Shown: piece after piece, positions 23,351 through 35,452 of the stretch
How positions within the stretch are numbered: the stretch's first letter is position 1
Layout of the letters: every line of letters begins with the position of its first letter
From: Boswellia sacra
Taxonomy: Eukaryota > Streptophyta > Magnoliopsida > Sapindales > Burseraceae
Reading direction: 5' to 3'
NCBI GenBank assembly: GCA_013180625.2
Contig: SNVD02006322.1
Location: 124,001 to 188,000, forward strand
DNA: 64,000 nucleotides
Translations under genes and position numbers: made by a program
The notes under the pieces: model-generated
Database searches by the model: none
What the model was told of the DNA's origin: nothing
The model's input: the letters and a program-made list of their open reading frames with translations, nothing else

Positions 23351-24084
23351 GTGTAGTTGATGATCCTGAAATCCGTGTTCAAGCATTGGAGTCTTTTTAC
23401 TTAATCACATTACAGGTCATATACTGTGACTTTTTTATTCATTTTTTCTTTTTCCTGTACCTCCTTAGAGCTCAGAATATGTAGCTAAAAGTTGGGTATT
23501 AAAAAAAAAAGGACCTTTATTCTGAACATGCAATGTCATAGACTTTTCCTTAAAAATTATATGGGTTTAGCTTGCCTCTGTCTCTCGTTTCTAATTTTTC
23601 TGTTATCAATTGACGTCAAAGAGGTCCAACTATTTTTTTTTATGAATCGTTAACGATAAGGAGGAGGGTACTTTGATTTTTCAGGTGCAGTATAGAATTT
23701 GTTGTCATTAACAAAAGACAAAAAAAAAGTGCTGATACATTTTCTGTGGAGTTTTCCTTTGAAATCAATTTTGGAAATGTGACTAGCATTATGCTATTAT
23801 GTATTTAAAGCCTTTCATCAATGTATTTCTTCCAACTTGTATCATAGAGTGAAAGGCTAGATGTATTGTTGACCAAGTTTATTACTTAGAATAGAAAACT
23901 GCACTTGTCATGTTTTGTTTTAGCACTACTGTGTATTCGTAGGAATCAGCTTGACAGGGATTATAACTTTTCTTATTCATCTCTGTTACTATATCACATG
24001 TTGATTTGAGGATATACTTTTCTGATTCAATCCATTATTATTTTCTCATCAATGTATTTGGAAACAAATTATGATTCTATTGTT

Positions 24085-26200
24085 ATTGCAGAGCCAGCTC
24101 ATGTTCCCAGTCACCCTGTGCCAAATCACACAACTCCTGTGAATGAGGACATTAAAAACAGCAAAGAAGCTAGTCATGCATTGGACAATGGAAAGATTTT
24201 GGTGGCTGAGAAAAGGGTTGTTGCAGAGCATCCAGTTGTTTCAAGTCAGAATGATGTTCATCCAGTCTCAGATGCAGCTGCTTCTAAAACCCAGGAGGAA
24301 GTTCCCAAGAAATCTTTTGCATCAGTGGTGTGCTCATGTTTTTATAGTCATATTGCAATTACTTTGATGTTTGAACTTCTATGTCTTATACTTTGGTTGT
24401 TTCAGGTACATGAGTTAAACAAGAGTAATGCTCGGTTTAATGTTATTGTGAGGGTTCCACCTGTTAAACCTGCTTAACAATCACAAGCAACTTTAGCATC
24501 TGTAGCACCTACTCCGAATAGCAACAGTACTGTGGAGAGACAATAATACTATAGGTTTTAATTTCATCATAGTAAATTGGTAGAATAATATCTGCTGTGG
24601 TATGTAAATAATGTATGTTGTACGGGTTTTCTAAACTCTGACTTGTTTTAATATTTTCCTTATATATTCTACAGTTAAGGGTCACTCCATATTTGCCGAA
24701 AACTTGCCTGATAATGCAACAGTTACACAACCTATGGTGATTTTTGAGCAATTTGGGCCTTTAAAAGCAAACAGTATTCAAGTTCGAAGTCAGAAGGTAT
24801 GTTTCAAGAGCATTTTGTCCTGCTTTTTTTTTTTTTTTTGCATAATACCCACATGTTGATGAGCTTCATCTTACAGCAAACAGCAAACTGTTTCGGCTTC
24901 ATAGAATTTGAGTCTGTCATTTCAGTTCAAAGTGTGCTTAAGGTACAGCTTTTGTCTTCCTGTTTGACTCGCACATGTCCTGGTAGTTTGGTGTTTACGG
25001 AATCGATAGTGGCTTTCCCTGTCTCTCTCACCCTATAATAAACCACCTTAATTTTGTAGCATACAAGATCATATGGATTTTTGCCTTTCCCTTTCTAACT
25101 CTTCTTTGCCACTTGAAATTGTTTCACTTGCTATTGTATGGTGTGTACCAGGTTAAAATGATTTTTATATGTCTTGTAAAAGCTGAAATTTGTGTTTTTG
25201 AGATCATTCTAAGTGATTTTTTTTAATGATAAATAGTTACTTTCCAAGATAATGATGCCTGTATTTTAAAATTTTTTAAATTTGTGTGCAACAGTTGCAT
25301 CTTTTCGATCTAAATGCTTGGTTGTTGACAATATTTTAACTAAAATTTGGTAGGCAATAAGGAAGAGAAAATTGAGATTGAGAGCACTTGAAAATATGCG
25401 GATAACAAGAACTCTTTGAGAACCTTAAAGGAATATGCAGAAAATGCATATGCCCAATTCGTCGCATACATGTATCACTCCTTTTTTTTTTCTTTTTTGT
25501 GCATGTATGTCGGTTGGGGTGTGGTTGTGTTTGTTAGGGATTGATGGGATGGGATGCTCATAAGCCTTGAAATGGGAGTTATACACGTTATGTATTTTTC
25601 CTTTTCTTCGTTCAAAAATGTAGCATTTTTCCTTTTCTTCTTATTAAAATGTAGCTTTTGTGTTGCTACATATGAACTATGATGATGTTGTTTAGCATCT
25701 GAGCATGTGAAGTTCCTAATGGTAATGCATCTAACATTAAACTCCGTTACTCTATCAGGCTTCTCCTATTTCAATTGGCAATCGAAGAGCTTCTACTGAA
25801 GTCAAGCAAGGCAAGTGAAATTTTAAGTTTATGTCTTTTTCCTCCTTTATATCCTTTTTCTTTTTGGTTCAAAGCGTAATCACTCTTTCTTTTCATGGAT
25901 TAGTCACCTTTGATATATATTACTCCTGAATAGGGATGATAAGTGTAGATATTCTATTGTCTATTGCAGGAAATAGTGATGGTGGCAGGTTTCCATCTAG
26001 TCAGGGTGGTTATCGAGACTAATTTTAGGGGTCGTGGTAACTTTAATGAAAGTAGTGGCTTAGGATAAATGATTATGATAAGCGAGGTGAGTTATCAGGT
26101 CGAGCTCAAAGACTAGCAGCCGCAAGGGGAGGACAACCTTAAAGGTCAACAAATTGGAGGTAGAGTAGCCCAGCAAGGTTAGAGTCAAGGTGGAAAGTAG
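24085..26200 (+). pseudogene. Captured fragment: G3BP-like (NTF2/RRM) gene, C-terminal part
   Basis: The piece at 24092-24330 gives an acidic linker ending KTQEEVPKKSFASVV. Next come KSNARFNVIVRVPPVKPA (24419-24476, stop at 24475), RRM pieces HSIFAENLPDNATVTQ with FGPLKANSIQVRSQK (24688-24797) and CFGFIEFESVISVQSVLK (24883-24942), then PISIGNRRASTEVKQG (25770-25815) and a glycine/arginine-rich tail (25970-26190). This is the order in plant G3BP-like stress-granule proteins. The NTF2 domain is absent, so only the 3' half was captured. Stops at 24475 and in the tail break it. A short segment at 25360-25480 is not assigned. Confidence 0.82.
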
Positions 26201-26448
26201 ACTGTTCCTTTTTCTACTTGATTTTACTTGTCTTCATTTTTTTCCCTTTACATCATATAGTGAAGTTAGGGAAGCAAGTATAGCAACCAACAATTTTGGG
26301 TTTTTCATTTTCAATTTATCAGCTTAGGCACTAGGTGATTATTTTTCTTCATCATCTGGTAAAATTATAATGTTGAAGAAAAATAAGCTTTAGTTTTCTT
26401 TCATTTACCTGACTGTAATATTATGATCAAAACTTGTAATATTAGAAA

Positions 26449-26858
26449 AATAATTTGTTTGAGAAGGCAAGAGATATGTTTGAGGAAGGGATGTCAACAG
26501 TGGTTACTGTGAGGGATTTTAGTGTTATTTTTTATGCATACTCTCAATTTGAGGAGAGTATAGTTACACATAAGATGGAGACTATGGAGTCGGGTGATGA
26601 GGAAGAAGAGGATGGCTGTGAGGAGAATGGCTTTAAGGAATATGAAGATGTTCGATTAGATGTCAGTTTATCAATTGCTAAACTTGAGAAGAAGATTCTT
26701 CATGGGTTTTGGTTACATGATGACAAGGATGTGGATTTGAGGTTGGCTCGACTGGAGCATTTGATGAACAGGAGGCCAGAACTGGCTAACAGTGTTCTCT
26801 TAAGACAAAATCCACATAATGTGGAATAGTGGCATAGGAGGGTCAAGATATTTCTAAT
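26449..26858 (+). pseudogene. Captured fragment: SYF1/XAB2-like splicing factor
   Basis: An open frame (26455-26829) reads EKARDMFEEGMSTVVTVRDF, then SVIFYAYSQFEES, an acidic segment (GDEEEEDG), LEKKILHGFWLHDDKDVDLR and NRRPELANSVLLRQNPHNVE, followed by a stop and WHRRVKIF. This is a central stretch of HAT (half-TPR) repeats of SYF1, a core member of the NineTeen spliceosome complex. The acidic insert between HAT repeats is typical of the plant protein. A TAG at 26827 breaks it. At about 26856 it changes directly into delta-COP-like sequence. Confidence 0.87.
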
Positions 26859-26861
26859 AAG

Positions 26862-26990
26862 TCTAGGTCAGCCGCTCTGCCACCAACTGATCTTGTCACT
26901 TTGACAGTTGAGGAGAAACTCAATGTTAGTCTGAAACAAGATGGTGGAATGAGTAATTTTGATGTCCAAGGAACTTTGTCACTTCAATAT
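26862..26990 (+). pseudogene. Captured fragment: coatomer delta subunit (delta-COP)
   Basis: Reads [20 protein letters not shown] and [20 protein letters not shown], the junction and first strands of the mu-homology domain of delta-COP (COPI coat). About 42 residues. It joins the SYF1 fragment with no visible intron between. Confidence 0.85.
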
Positions 26991-27135
26991 TATTATTTTT
27001 CTAAGTAATGAACTTCTGTTCATTTCTTATTTAACAAAAACTTGTTCATAAATAAAAATTTTGTTTTAACATAACCTTGGGGGTAAGTTTGACGATGCAG
27101 TTTGTAAACTGATTGCTTGGATTTGATTTGGTAGC

Positions 27136-28505
27136 AGGTGAATTTGGATGAGGAAGAAACATCTAATTTTAGAGATCGGCTTCTACCTCTCATTATCGGG
27201 CTGCTTAGAACGATGAGTTCGTTTCTGTGAATATTTTGCTGGATATCCCTTTGCACTAATTTTAATTGTGAAATTCAATCTGTTTATTTGAGTCTATTGA
27301 TTGGTTAGGGCTTCCATTTTCTGCTTTCAAATAGTGTATTGGTCGTTGGGCTCATATAAGTAAATGCAAGTAATGTTTTCTTTCAGGCTAAGCTCCCTTC
27401 TGTTTTGAGGATATATTGTGACACACTTACTGCTGATATGAAAACCGCCACTAAGACTGCTATTGCAGAGCTGCTTCCAGTGCTTATTTCTCGACCTCTG
27501 GAGTCGAATTTCTCACCTGAAGAGCGTACAGTGGATGCAGATGGTGAGCATTTAACCATACAATATATCGTTCCACTCCCTTGCAGATAAAACTTTTGGT
27601 TTCCCTTTTTTTTGGTGTCTGTTTGTGTCTGTACTCTTACTTAAACATTTTCCTCATTCTTTCAACACTTTCTGGTGACTCAGGTGGGGGCTTATCGCTT
27701 GCAAGCAAGTTGAGAAGTCTTTCATCCGAAAGCTTTGTTCAACTTTTGGGTGCTATTTTCATGATTTTTCAGGTAATGTATACTATACTCTCTGGTTATG
27801 GCTTCAGTTGTTGAAGTTTTTAGATAACATAAGGGCATCTATCATGTCTTGTTTAAATTGGATGAGATGAAATGATGTTTGCTTATGGTAGCTAAGTCCA
27901 AGATGGAAGATGTGAATTGGTTATTAGGGTTCCCTCCAAAAGATTTGAGGCTGACATGCAGTATATTGTGTCAATGAAACCAGTGTTCTATGCTTAAAGT
28001 GTAATTAGCTAAGTTCCGACTTGAACTGTTTAATCCCAATACCAGCGCATGTCCATTGAATAGTCCAAGACTAAAACCTTTTGGTGTTTTGACAGATGGA
28101 TATAATTTTTGAATCTCAAGCTTACATAACTTTCTAAGAGGCCCAGTTTGGGATAGTTTGAAATTGAGATAAAACATCTGAAATTTATCATGCATTTTGA
28201 AATTCAGCCACTATTAGATAGTTTACTTTGTCGAACTTTGATTTTGAAAATGGAAGGTCATAAAACTTGGTTTAACACAAATGTCTAATTTTATCCTCAA
28301 ATTAATTATTATTTAAAAAAGATGTAATATGAATTCTTTTCTTTTAGTGAATGCAGGCACATTTAATGCGGGCTGCTGAAGTGAAAAAGGTAATTGAGTG
28401 GATTATGTGCAACATTGATGATCATTATGCTGCTGACTCAGTTGTTGCCGCAATTGCAATTGGTGCAACAACTGCAGAAACAACTCCGAATTTCCATGAT
28501 TAAAA
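27136..28505 (+). pseudogene. Captured fragment: VPS54 (GARP subunit)
   Basis: Exon-like pieces: NLDEEETSNFRDRLLPLIIG (27140-27210); IYCDTLTADMKTATKTAIAE, then LLPVLISRPLESNFSPEERT (27405-27545); GGLSLASKLRSLSSESFVQL (27688-27770); and AHLMRAAEVKKVIEWIMCNI, then YAADSVVAAIAIGATTAETT (28358-28485). These are consecutive parts of plant VPS54, a tether subunit for endosome-to-Golgi retrograde vesicles. Introns with GT/AG-like borders lie between. The pieces match well, so capture is not very old, or the gene was long conserved. Confidence 0.87.
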
Positions 28506-28655
28506 GTCAGTCCTAAAGCCTCCAACGCAATGGTGTGAATGAGAGACTAAGTACTGAGGGTAAGTTTCGTTCAGTTGTTGGATTTGATTTATTTGCTTTT
28601 TCCGTTTGCAATTAGAAGGTTCAGAAGATTAAATGGTCAAAACCTTCTCTTGCAG

Positions 28656-29340
28656 AATTCCTTGATTTGACTTTGGATGATGTGGGGAGAAGAATTGAAC
28701 TTGTTTACTCTCCCATACGCAAAGATGGAGTTGAAGGGAGTCTTAGAACCATTGTTTCTGATGTCATTACTCCTGGTGAGTTGTTTAATAATAAGAAAGT
28801 AATCATATGATTGCACCAAATAAAGGTGCTTACTGTTTTAAGTATTTTCCTATTTGGTCACATACTTGGTCTGTTGCAACCCAAAAAATGTCTTTTGTTC
28901 TTTCTATGGTGAAATTCATCTGAAAACTTCTCTGTCCTGACTACTACTCGAGCAGTAGGGGTGAGATCAAATTCAACACTAAATTCGATGACCCTCCTCA
29001 GTTGCTTCTCATGAATTGAAAATAATTGATTTGGCCTTTTAGTTTCATTCTCATCTGGCAGAATAAAAATTGTCTTTCATATTTTACTAGATTTTGTTTG
29101 TTAATGTCTTTGTTCTATAATGTTAAATTCTTGTGGTTTTTTCAATGTCCTTGTATCTATCTTGCAACAGCGGATCCAGTGGGATTAGACCTTGTAATTC
29201 CTGATTGCTGTGAGGATAATGAAGTTGTCCCATACAAGAAGTATTTTGGTGGACAGGAAGGTGTTGGAGAATATATTTGGTACGGAACAAAAAATAAGCT
29301 GCATGAATCTGAAAATCTAATCTGAAAAGTCAACTTCATA
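28656..29340 (+). pseudogene. Captured fragment: AIR9 (microtubule-associated)
   Basis: Two exon-like pieces: EFLDLTLDDVGRRIELVYSP with EGSLRTIVSDVITP (28656-28773), and ADPVGLDLVIPDCCEDNEVV with YFGGQEGVGEYIWYGTKNKL (29170-29310). They match the repeated A9 domain of AIR9, a large plant microtubule and preprophase-band protein. The second piece runs to a stop at 29323-29325, just where a copy of the CACTA left subterminal sequence begins. Confidence 0.87.
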
Positions 29341-29470
29341 AATTTTTTATTTGACAGTTTTTTAAGTAAGTGAGAAATATAATATAATCTAAAAAGTCAA
29401 CTCTACTTTTTTATATTATTTGTCACTTTGAATAATTTCATTTATCACTTTTAAAATAAGTGACATGTAT
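29322..29470 (+). repeat. Internal copy of the CACTA left subterminal sequence
   Basis: Aligns over about 130 bp, in the same orientation, with 17600-17745: tttttatttg.c.gt.tttt, gtgagaaatataata, tttatcactt and aagtga.a. The outermost CACTACAAGAA is missing. It sits at the edge of the AIR9 fragment. Confidence 0.68.
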
Positions 29471-29731
29471 ATACATTTAAAACAAAAATTTATATTTTCC
29501 CTATTTCCCTTTTTTATTTCCGCCCATTTGCTCACCTTCTTTTGCCCTAGCCATCATCATCTACTCCCTTACCCACTCATCATCTACTAACATTGATTAC
29601 TTTTGGTTTGACCTTTTTACTGAATGGGAGAAACCTCAATGGTTGCTTCTTTCTAACTTCTCTTTCCTTTTTTTGTGATTATTGTCCTTGCCCGATGAAT
29701 AAGTTATCTAACTGCAAATTCTTCTTTATCT

Positions 29732-30812
29732 TATAGGTTCATTGCGTCTGGGCAGCTGCAGAAGCTTATGTAGCCCCCTCTATTGTCTTAACATCCTATT
29801 CGCATGATGGTCTGCATGTTTTTGAAGATTTTAGAGAAGCTTATGGATGGTTGCAGCACAACACTAAGGTGGATGACAAAGTGAGTTTTTTACCTTTCCT
29901 ATTCTACTGAATCTGTCCTTGTGTCTTTGTTGTCACTGTAATCACCTTGATGCGCTTACTCTAGTTTCTTAAAGAAGATATAAAGTAAATAAATCATGAA
30001 TATAATTGCTCTGGTATAGTAAGTTAGATGATAGCAGAGGGCTGGAACTTCTTGCAGGTTGCATCATGGTGGGACTATGGTTACCAAACAACTGCCATGG
30101 CCAATCGGACAGTCATCGTTGACAATAATACATGGAATAACACTCATATTGCAACTGTTGGTACTGCCATGTCTTCTCCTGAAAGGGCAGCATGGGAAAT
30201 ATTTAACTCCTTGGATGTAAAATATGTCCTTGTTGTCTTTGGAGGTTTGCTTCCATCTTTCATGCTCACTTTATCTCACAAAAAAAAGTATTATTCTCTT
30301 GGGTTACTCTACATGTCAGGTCTTGTTGGCTACCCCAGTGATGATATCAATAAGTTCCTATGGATGGTTCGTATAGGAGGGGGGGTGTTCCCTTATATAA
30401 AGGAACCCGATTACTTGGTAGGTTCCTATTTTTATCAATGTTAATGTAAAGAAAATGAAGTTCTATTTTCTGGTGTAATACTATACATTCGCAGAACTTT
30501 AAATTGCTTGTAGATGTTATTAACTATTTTGAAACTTCACTCTCTGTTTGAAGAGAGATGGCCAGTATCGGATTGATTCTCAGGCCACTCCCACCATGCT
30601 AAATTGACTCGTGTACAAACTCTCATATTACATGTTAGCTTTTGCAGCAACTTAAGAATATACAATTTCTAAAACATGTATGGCTATTAACTATTACAAT
30701 ATGTATGTCTTTCCTATAGGTTTGTGGAGACTAAAGGCAAAAGCTTCGATAAAGTAAGGCGAACTGAAATTGGGAAGAAATATTTCAAACTTACGCATTT
30801 TGAGGAGGTTAG
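29732..30812 (+). pseudogene. Captured fragment: STT3 oligosaccharyltransferase subunit
   Basis: Pieces in order: [20 protein letters not shown] with [20 protein letters not shown] (29736-29881); [20 protein letters not shown] with [20 protein letters not shown] (30061-30243); [20 protein letters not shown] with [10 protein letters not shown] (30320-30417); DGQYRIDSQATPTML (30556-30602), stop, then LVYKLSYYM (30608-30635); and [20 protein letters not shown] (30746-30808). WWDYG is the diagnostic STT3 motif of the N-glycosylation catalytic subunit in the ER. Intron-like spacers remain. A stop at 30605 and loss of both ends make it a fragment. Confidence 0.9.
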
Positions 30813-31121
30813 ATGATCTTAATTTGCATTGTAAAATGTTCTCTACATTGACATAGTTGTCTGGCGTATCGCATTAACAATTCATTTGGGAGTTAGAAGT
30901 TCAAGTTTTATCAAAAGAACATGAACTTCTGTTGAGTTTCTGAAGGGAACAATTAAAACAATGCTTGTATGCACTTAAATTTAACTTGGGTATCCTAGAA
31001 CAAGATTTAAATTTTCCATATACCCTGATGAGCACACTAGCACAGCTTGGGTGCCTGAAAGGGGTTTATTGGAAGTTCTCTCTGCTTATATTGGTCATGA
31101 CATGTACATAAACTGTCCTAG

Positions 31122-31617
31122 TGTGCAAGCACAACGGTGCAGGCACTGCCCATTTTCATTTTTGCAAACCAGGCAAGCCTGGACATGCTGGAGACAACTC
31201 TAGTGGCTCTACAAGATATCACACTGGATAAGACTTTTGATGAGTCTGGGCGCAAGTCATTGTATGCCGACTTTGGCAAATTAATGCAGCAGGAAAATTT
31301 ACATGGAAACTCTGAGCGCTCATATGCCATTAAATTGTTGTTGAGAGAAATGAACTCGTCGGTTTGTTGAATTTTTTATTAAATTTGGCCCTCACCGCTG
31401 TAACCTATCATATTAAATTTGCTTGAACCATTACCCTGTCACCTGGTGACCTCATAAATAGTGAACGAATGTTAATTTGGCAATTTTTAAGTGGCTGAAA
31501 GTTATAATTTTTCCTTTATAAGGATTCACTTATTTGCCAGCGGGCATTTGCATGTCAACAATGGGGCGCCATGTATCATATGAACAAGCTGTCGCCTGGA
31601 AAGTCCTTTCTGCAAAT
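31122..31617 (+). pseudogene. Captured fragment: HD-ZIP III factor, MEKHLA domain
   Basis: The piece at 31137-31295 reads LPIFIFANQASLDMLETTLV, then ALQDITLDKTFDESGRKSLY and FGKLMQQ. The piece at 31528-31616 reads YLPAGICMSTMGRHVSYEQA, then VAWKVLSANGN. Both belong to the C-terminal MEKHLA domain of class III HD-ZIP factors (REVOLUTA/ATHB8/ATHB15 family). The homeodomain, zipper and START domain are absent. The second piece continues in frame into PIROGI-like sequence. Sequence at 31015-31120 (HTSTAWVPERGLLEVLSAYI) and at 31297-31365 is coding-like but not assigned. Confidence 0.87.
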
Positions 31618-32545
31618 GGGAACAAGCTGTTGCGGTGTGACACATTTGTTGTAGATGCTTTATGGGAAACAGTACATGCTGAGGTCCAAGATTTTGTCCA
31701 AAAGACATTAGCCACTATGTTGCGGACCACCTTTCGAAAGAAGAAGGATCTTTCGAGGTAGGTGTTTATATTAGTGTCATGAGATTTTGGTTAAAATTTC
31801 TTGAAGTTTTTGACTTTTCAGGCATGTTTTGTACACTTTCCATCATTATATATGCAATTAGAATACTCATCTATGTATTCGTGTTGACAGAATTTTTATA
31901 GCCCTTATTATTCTACCAAAATTAATAGTAAATGAAGTTGAATTCTTCAATACTGGTTCATCCAAGAGCCATTGTGGGATCGACATGACACTCATGTCCT
32001 CAAGTGTTTGACTTACCAAATAACAGATCAGTAAAAGAAAACTAATAAATCAGTTAAGATAACTAAAGATTAGGAATCTCAGAAGAATTGATTCAAGTAA
32101 ATGTCAATCTTTTTCTTTTCAATTTTTATATCGGTACAACGCACAAAGACAATAGAAGAGAGTGCATATTTCTGTCATGAAGGTGCCTAGTCAAATATGT
32201 GATGCACGTGCTCAAACTTATCATAAGTGTTTTTCCTAAATTTAGTTTACTACCTTACGCTTTAATTTAGACCATCTCTTACACGCCCCCATTTATGTAA
32301 AGACACTTGTATAAATAGTAATTTATGCCCGTGACAGAGTGATAAGCTGAATATTGACATTTTTTCAATTGCTTTTTTTTTAATGCTGACTTTCGGTATT
32401 CTTTCTGATATGCGGACCCTTTCGGCTGACTGGATGGCAAACACAAGCAAGCCTGAAATCGATTTGCAATCTGTATAGCATTCAGGTGAAGAAAGCTGAG
32501 GGAACTTCTTTTATCCAAGGCTAGTTGCACCAACAGCTGCACAGG
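31618..32545 (+). pseudogene. Captured fragment: PIROGI/SRA1 (CYFIP family)
   Basis: The piece at 31655-31760 reads DALWETVHAEVQDFVQKTLA, then TMLRTTFRKKKDLSR. The piece at 32388-32545 reads ILSDMRTLSADWMANTSKPE, a stop at 32476, then SGEE and FFYPRLVAPTAAQ. These are consecutive parts of the plant CYFIP protein, a subunit of the SCAR/WAVE actin regulator. The first piece begins inside an exon fused in frame to the HD-ZIP III fragment. A TAG and a frame change break it. Confidence 0.87.
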
Positions 32546-32549
32546 TTTT

Positions 32550-35355
32550 GCATTATCTTAATACTATTTTTTCTTTGGCATTTTGGTTTATTTTATCAAT
32601 TCTTTCTTTCCCATGCTTCCTGTTGATAGCATTTGTAGTTCTTGGTTTATAACCATGTCAGAATTATGGAAGAAAACATCTTATTGTATCTATGTACATA
32701 AATATAAGTGATATGCAAAGCGCAAATTACCATGGCATCAAGGTTTTGAATTTTGGTATGGAGATGTTATGTTGTAATTAAGGAAATGAAGGCACATCCT
32801 TTAAATATACATGTAGTTCTGGGCATGACGATCTGAAAAGTACAGGAGAGAGTGATACTTTCCTTTGGGTTAGATAATAAGTTCTTTGCTTCGGTTTTGT
32901 GAAATGAAGAACATGGAAGTATATACCCAAAAAAGGTTACGGGTGATATAACCAAAAGGTAATTAAATATTCTTGTAAATGAGCCCATTTATTTTGGATG
33001 ATGCTTAGATGAGTCCTGTTATAGGTTATCTGTGTCGCTCATGAAGTGATTCTTAAATTCTAGTATAACTCTTTTTATCCTCACTTTTGATTGTTTGACC
33101 AGCTTACCTATTTATTTTGTGGGAAAAAATTGAAATATTGCTCCCAAACTTCGGTTATGGAACAAATAGGGGCATGTTATACAAGTGACTGTTTGATGAA
33201 AATCTTATTCCTTGTCACAAAAAGCAGCAAAGCAGATATCTCCTGGACAGTTTAGACAATAAATATTTCCATGAGAAATCTAATACATACCTCTTTGCTT
33301 TTCTTCTTTATTACTTGTTTATTTAGTTGTCATAAGAGAGACAATTCTGCATAATATAGAAGTGAATATTCGTTATGAGATTCTTAATTTTTTTTTTTAT
33401 TATTCATTTCAACCAACCTGTAGTTTGTGAATTTAACATATATGCACTCATATATGCCTCAGGAATAGACTCAGAAAAGGTCTTATTTTTTGAAAGCAGT
33501 ACACCTCGGGTCTTTAGTCAAGCTATACTTTTTTTTACTAGCAAGCAAACCTGTATTATATCTCCAGCAGATTAGCAGAAATAATAAACCCTTTTCCATA
33601 TATATGTTAAGTGTAGTTTTCATTCATGTGGTAAGTCTTTTTTCAAAGTTTCATAATACTTACCCCCTTCATACAATCTTGAATCTCAACCCAATTATCA
33701 ATTTGTGACTATTTGAGAATTGTAGTTAAGACCATATTTTGTTTCTCTTAGTGTAAAAGTTCTCTTTTGTTCTTGTAACTTGCAAGAGAGAGTTGTTAAA
33801 TACCTTAATATAGTTGATAAGATCCTACATTCTATATAAAATCAATGGTTTCTTTATCTGGTATTTTTTTTATTGTCTCATTATAAAAGTCTGGTTCTAA
33901 ATGCAGTTGAAAAGGATGAGACAAAGGGCAAGGGTACCGGTTGGGAATGGTTAATTTGATTTCAACAAGGATGCCCTCTTGATAATGAGTAGATAAAAGG
34001 TTCAATATCTTTTTCCTCATTGTATCTCTTTCTTAAAATAATAGGAACAAAGAGTTGATACAATATATTTATACTATCTACAGGCAAGAGGAGATGATGC
34101 AGCTATTGTCAAGTACAAAGGGTAGAGTTTTCGATTTTTTGCCATAGAGGTATCATGCACTATCCATTCTATTATTGTCATTTATTTCCAATTAGTTTTT
34201 GATGCTTGTGCTCGCTAGTTATAACAATCTACTGTTATTAAGCCATGGATTTATAAAATAATTTATTTTGTCTAAATTCTGAAGGCAAGAAGAGAGGAAT
34301 AAATAAAAGCTGCTCATTATGAAGCCATGTTTGGAATATCACCGCCCTTACAACATATAATATTAGTTTTAGTTTTATCATTTTGACAAAAAAAAAATTC
34401 TAGAAAAATTATCTTAAAAAAGGTACTTAAATATTGTCTTTATTTAATTACCAAATTCATTAAAAAAAAAACTGCTCTCATCACTCCCTAGACATCAAGG
34501 AATCAAATTAACCATAGCTCGCTAAATAATATAATAAATTGAGATTTTAATAGGTAATGGATGTTGTAAAGCTTTTATTAGTCATGGCTAAAGTTTAATA
34601 GAATAAATGTTATTAGTCATTTTCAATTCAGTAAATTGAGATTTGAGAATGCTTTGTTCCAGTAAAAATCTATATAGTTAAATAACATATCTGCATGCAG
34701 CTTTGATGCATGGTTTTATACTTATAAAGAAATTAGTCCACATGCTATGCCTTTTTCCTTGGAATCATTAATAATCTTTTTTATGTTACATGCAGCCTCT
34801 AGTATCAGATCCTGCTCTTGGATTACGAAGGTAGGTAAGCACTATATCTACAGTTCTAATTGTCTTGTTTTTATAGCTTAAAGCATACTAATTATTTTAT
34901 TTAGTGCAAATTCCTAGCATGACTGCATTTATCAAGTTTATTGTATGGCTCACAATTTACAATTACAATTATAATTTCCAACCATGAAATTATTAAGCTC
35001 TCTGTAGTTTGATTTTATAAAATTTTTTTATGTTAATTAACGAAGAGATAATTACATGGCTAGTCAGAGGGAACTTACTTGGAAGCTGATATCCAGAAAC
35101 TTCATTTGAATGTTATGATTTCTTATTCGTTTTCAGAGATTTTAGTCCAATTTTATAATGTATTTGATTTTAAGAACTGATGCTAGGAATTAAGACTGAA
35201 AAAGAAGAAAAGACAGGTTGAAATTAAGTAGTAAAATCCAGCTAAGAGTAGTTTATTCTTTTTGTATAATTATGAGTGTTAAGAAGATAAATCAATATTT
35301 TATTCTTTTTGTATCATTATTCATTTATTGTTTATGTTTGCCTTTAACTTACTGG
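32550..35355. other. Long spacer within the CACTA element
   Basis: About 2.8 kb, AT-rich. Tiny exon-like pieces may exist (34084-34120 reads ARGDDAAIVKYKG; 34796-34832 reads PLVSDPALGLRR, followed by a donor-like gtaggt), but I cannot name them. No long open frame is convincing. Confidence 0.4.
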
Positions 35356-35359
35356 ATAG

Positions 35360-35452
35360 CCAATGACTACAATTATTCATCATGAAATAGCAAATGAGAT
35401 ACCAGTTCATGCTCAAAGGCTGCAGTATCTTGCTTTTGCAAGTTGGTTAGGT
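35360..35452 (+). pseudogene. Captured fragment: SCAMP membrane protein
   Basis: Reads [20 protein letters not shown], then YLAFASWLG, followed by a gtatgt donor. This is the segment just before and into the first membrane span of secretory carrier-associated membrane proteins. Only about 30 residues; last recognised captured fragment. Confidence 0.8.

Noticed and set aside
18603..35452. A run of real, functional host genes
   Set aside because: Each match covers only part of a protein, with stops or frame changes, and the fragments join each other directly. Unrelated gene parts in a row cannot be normal genes.
18603..35452. Processed retrocopies
   Set aside because: Introns with GT/AG-like borders remain between exon pieces (VPS54, STT3, SEC16), so the source was DNA, not mRNA.
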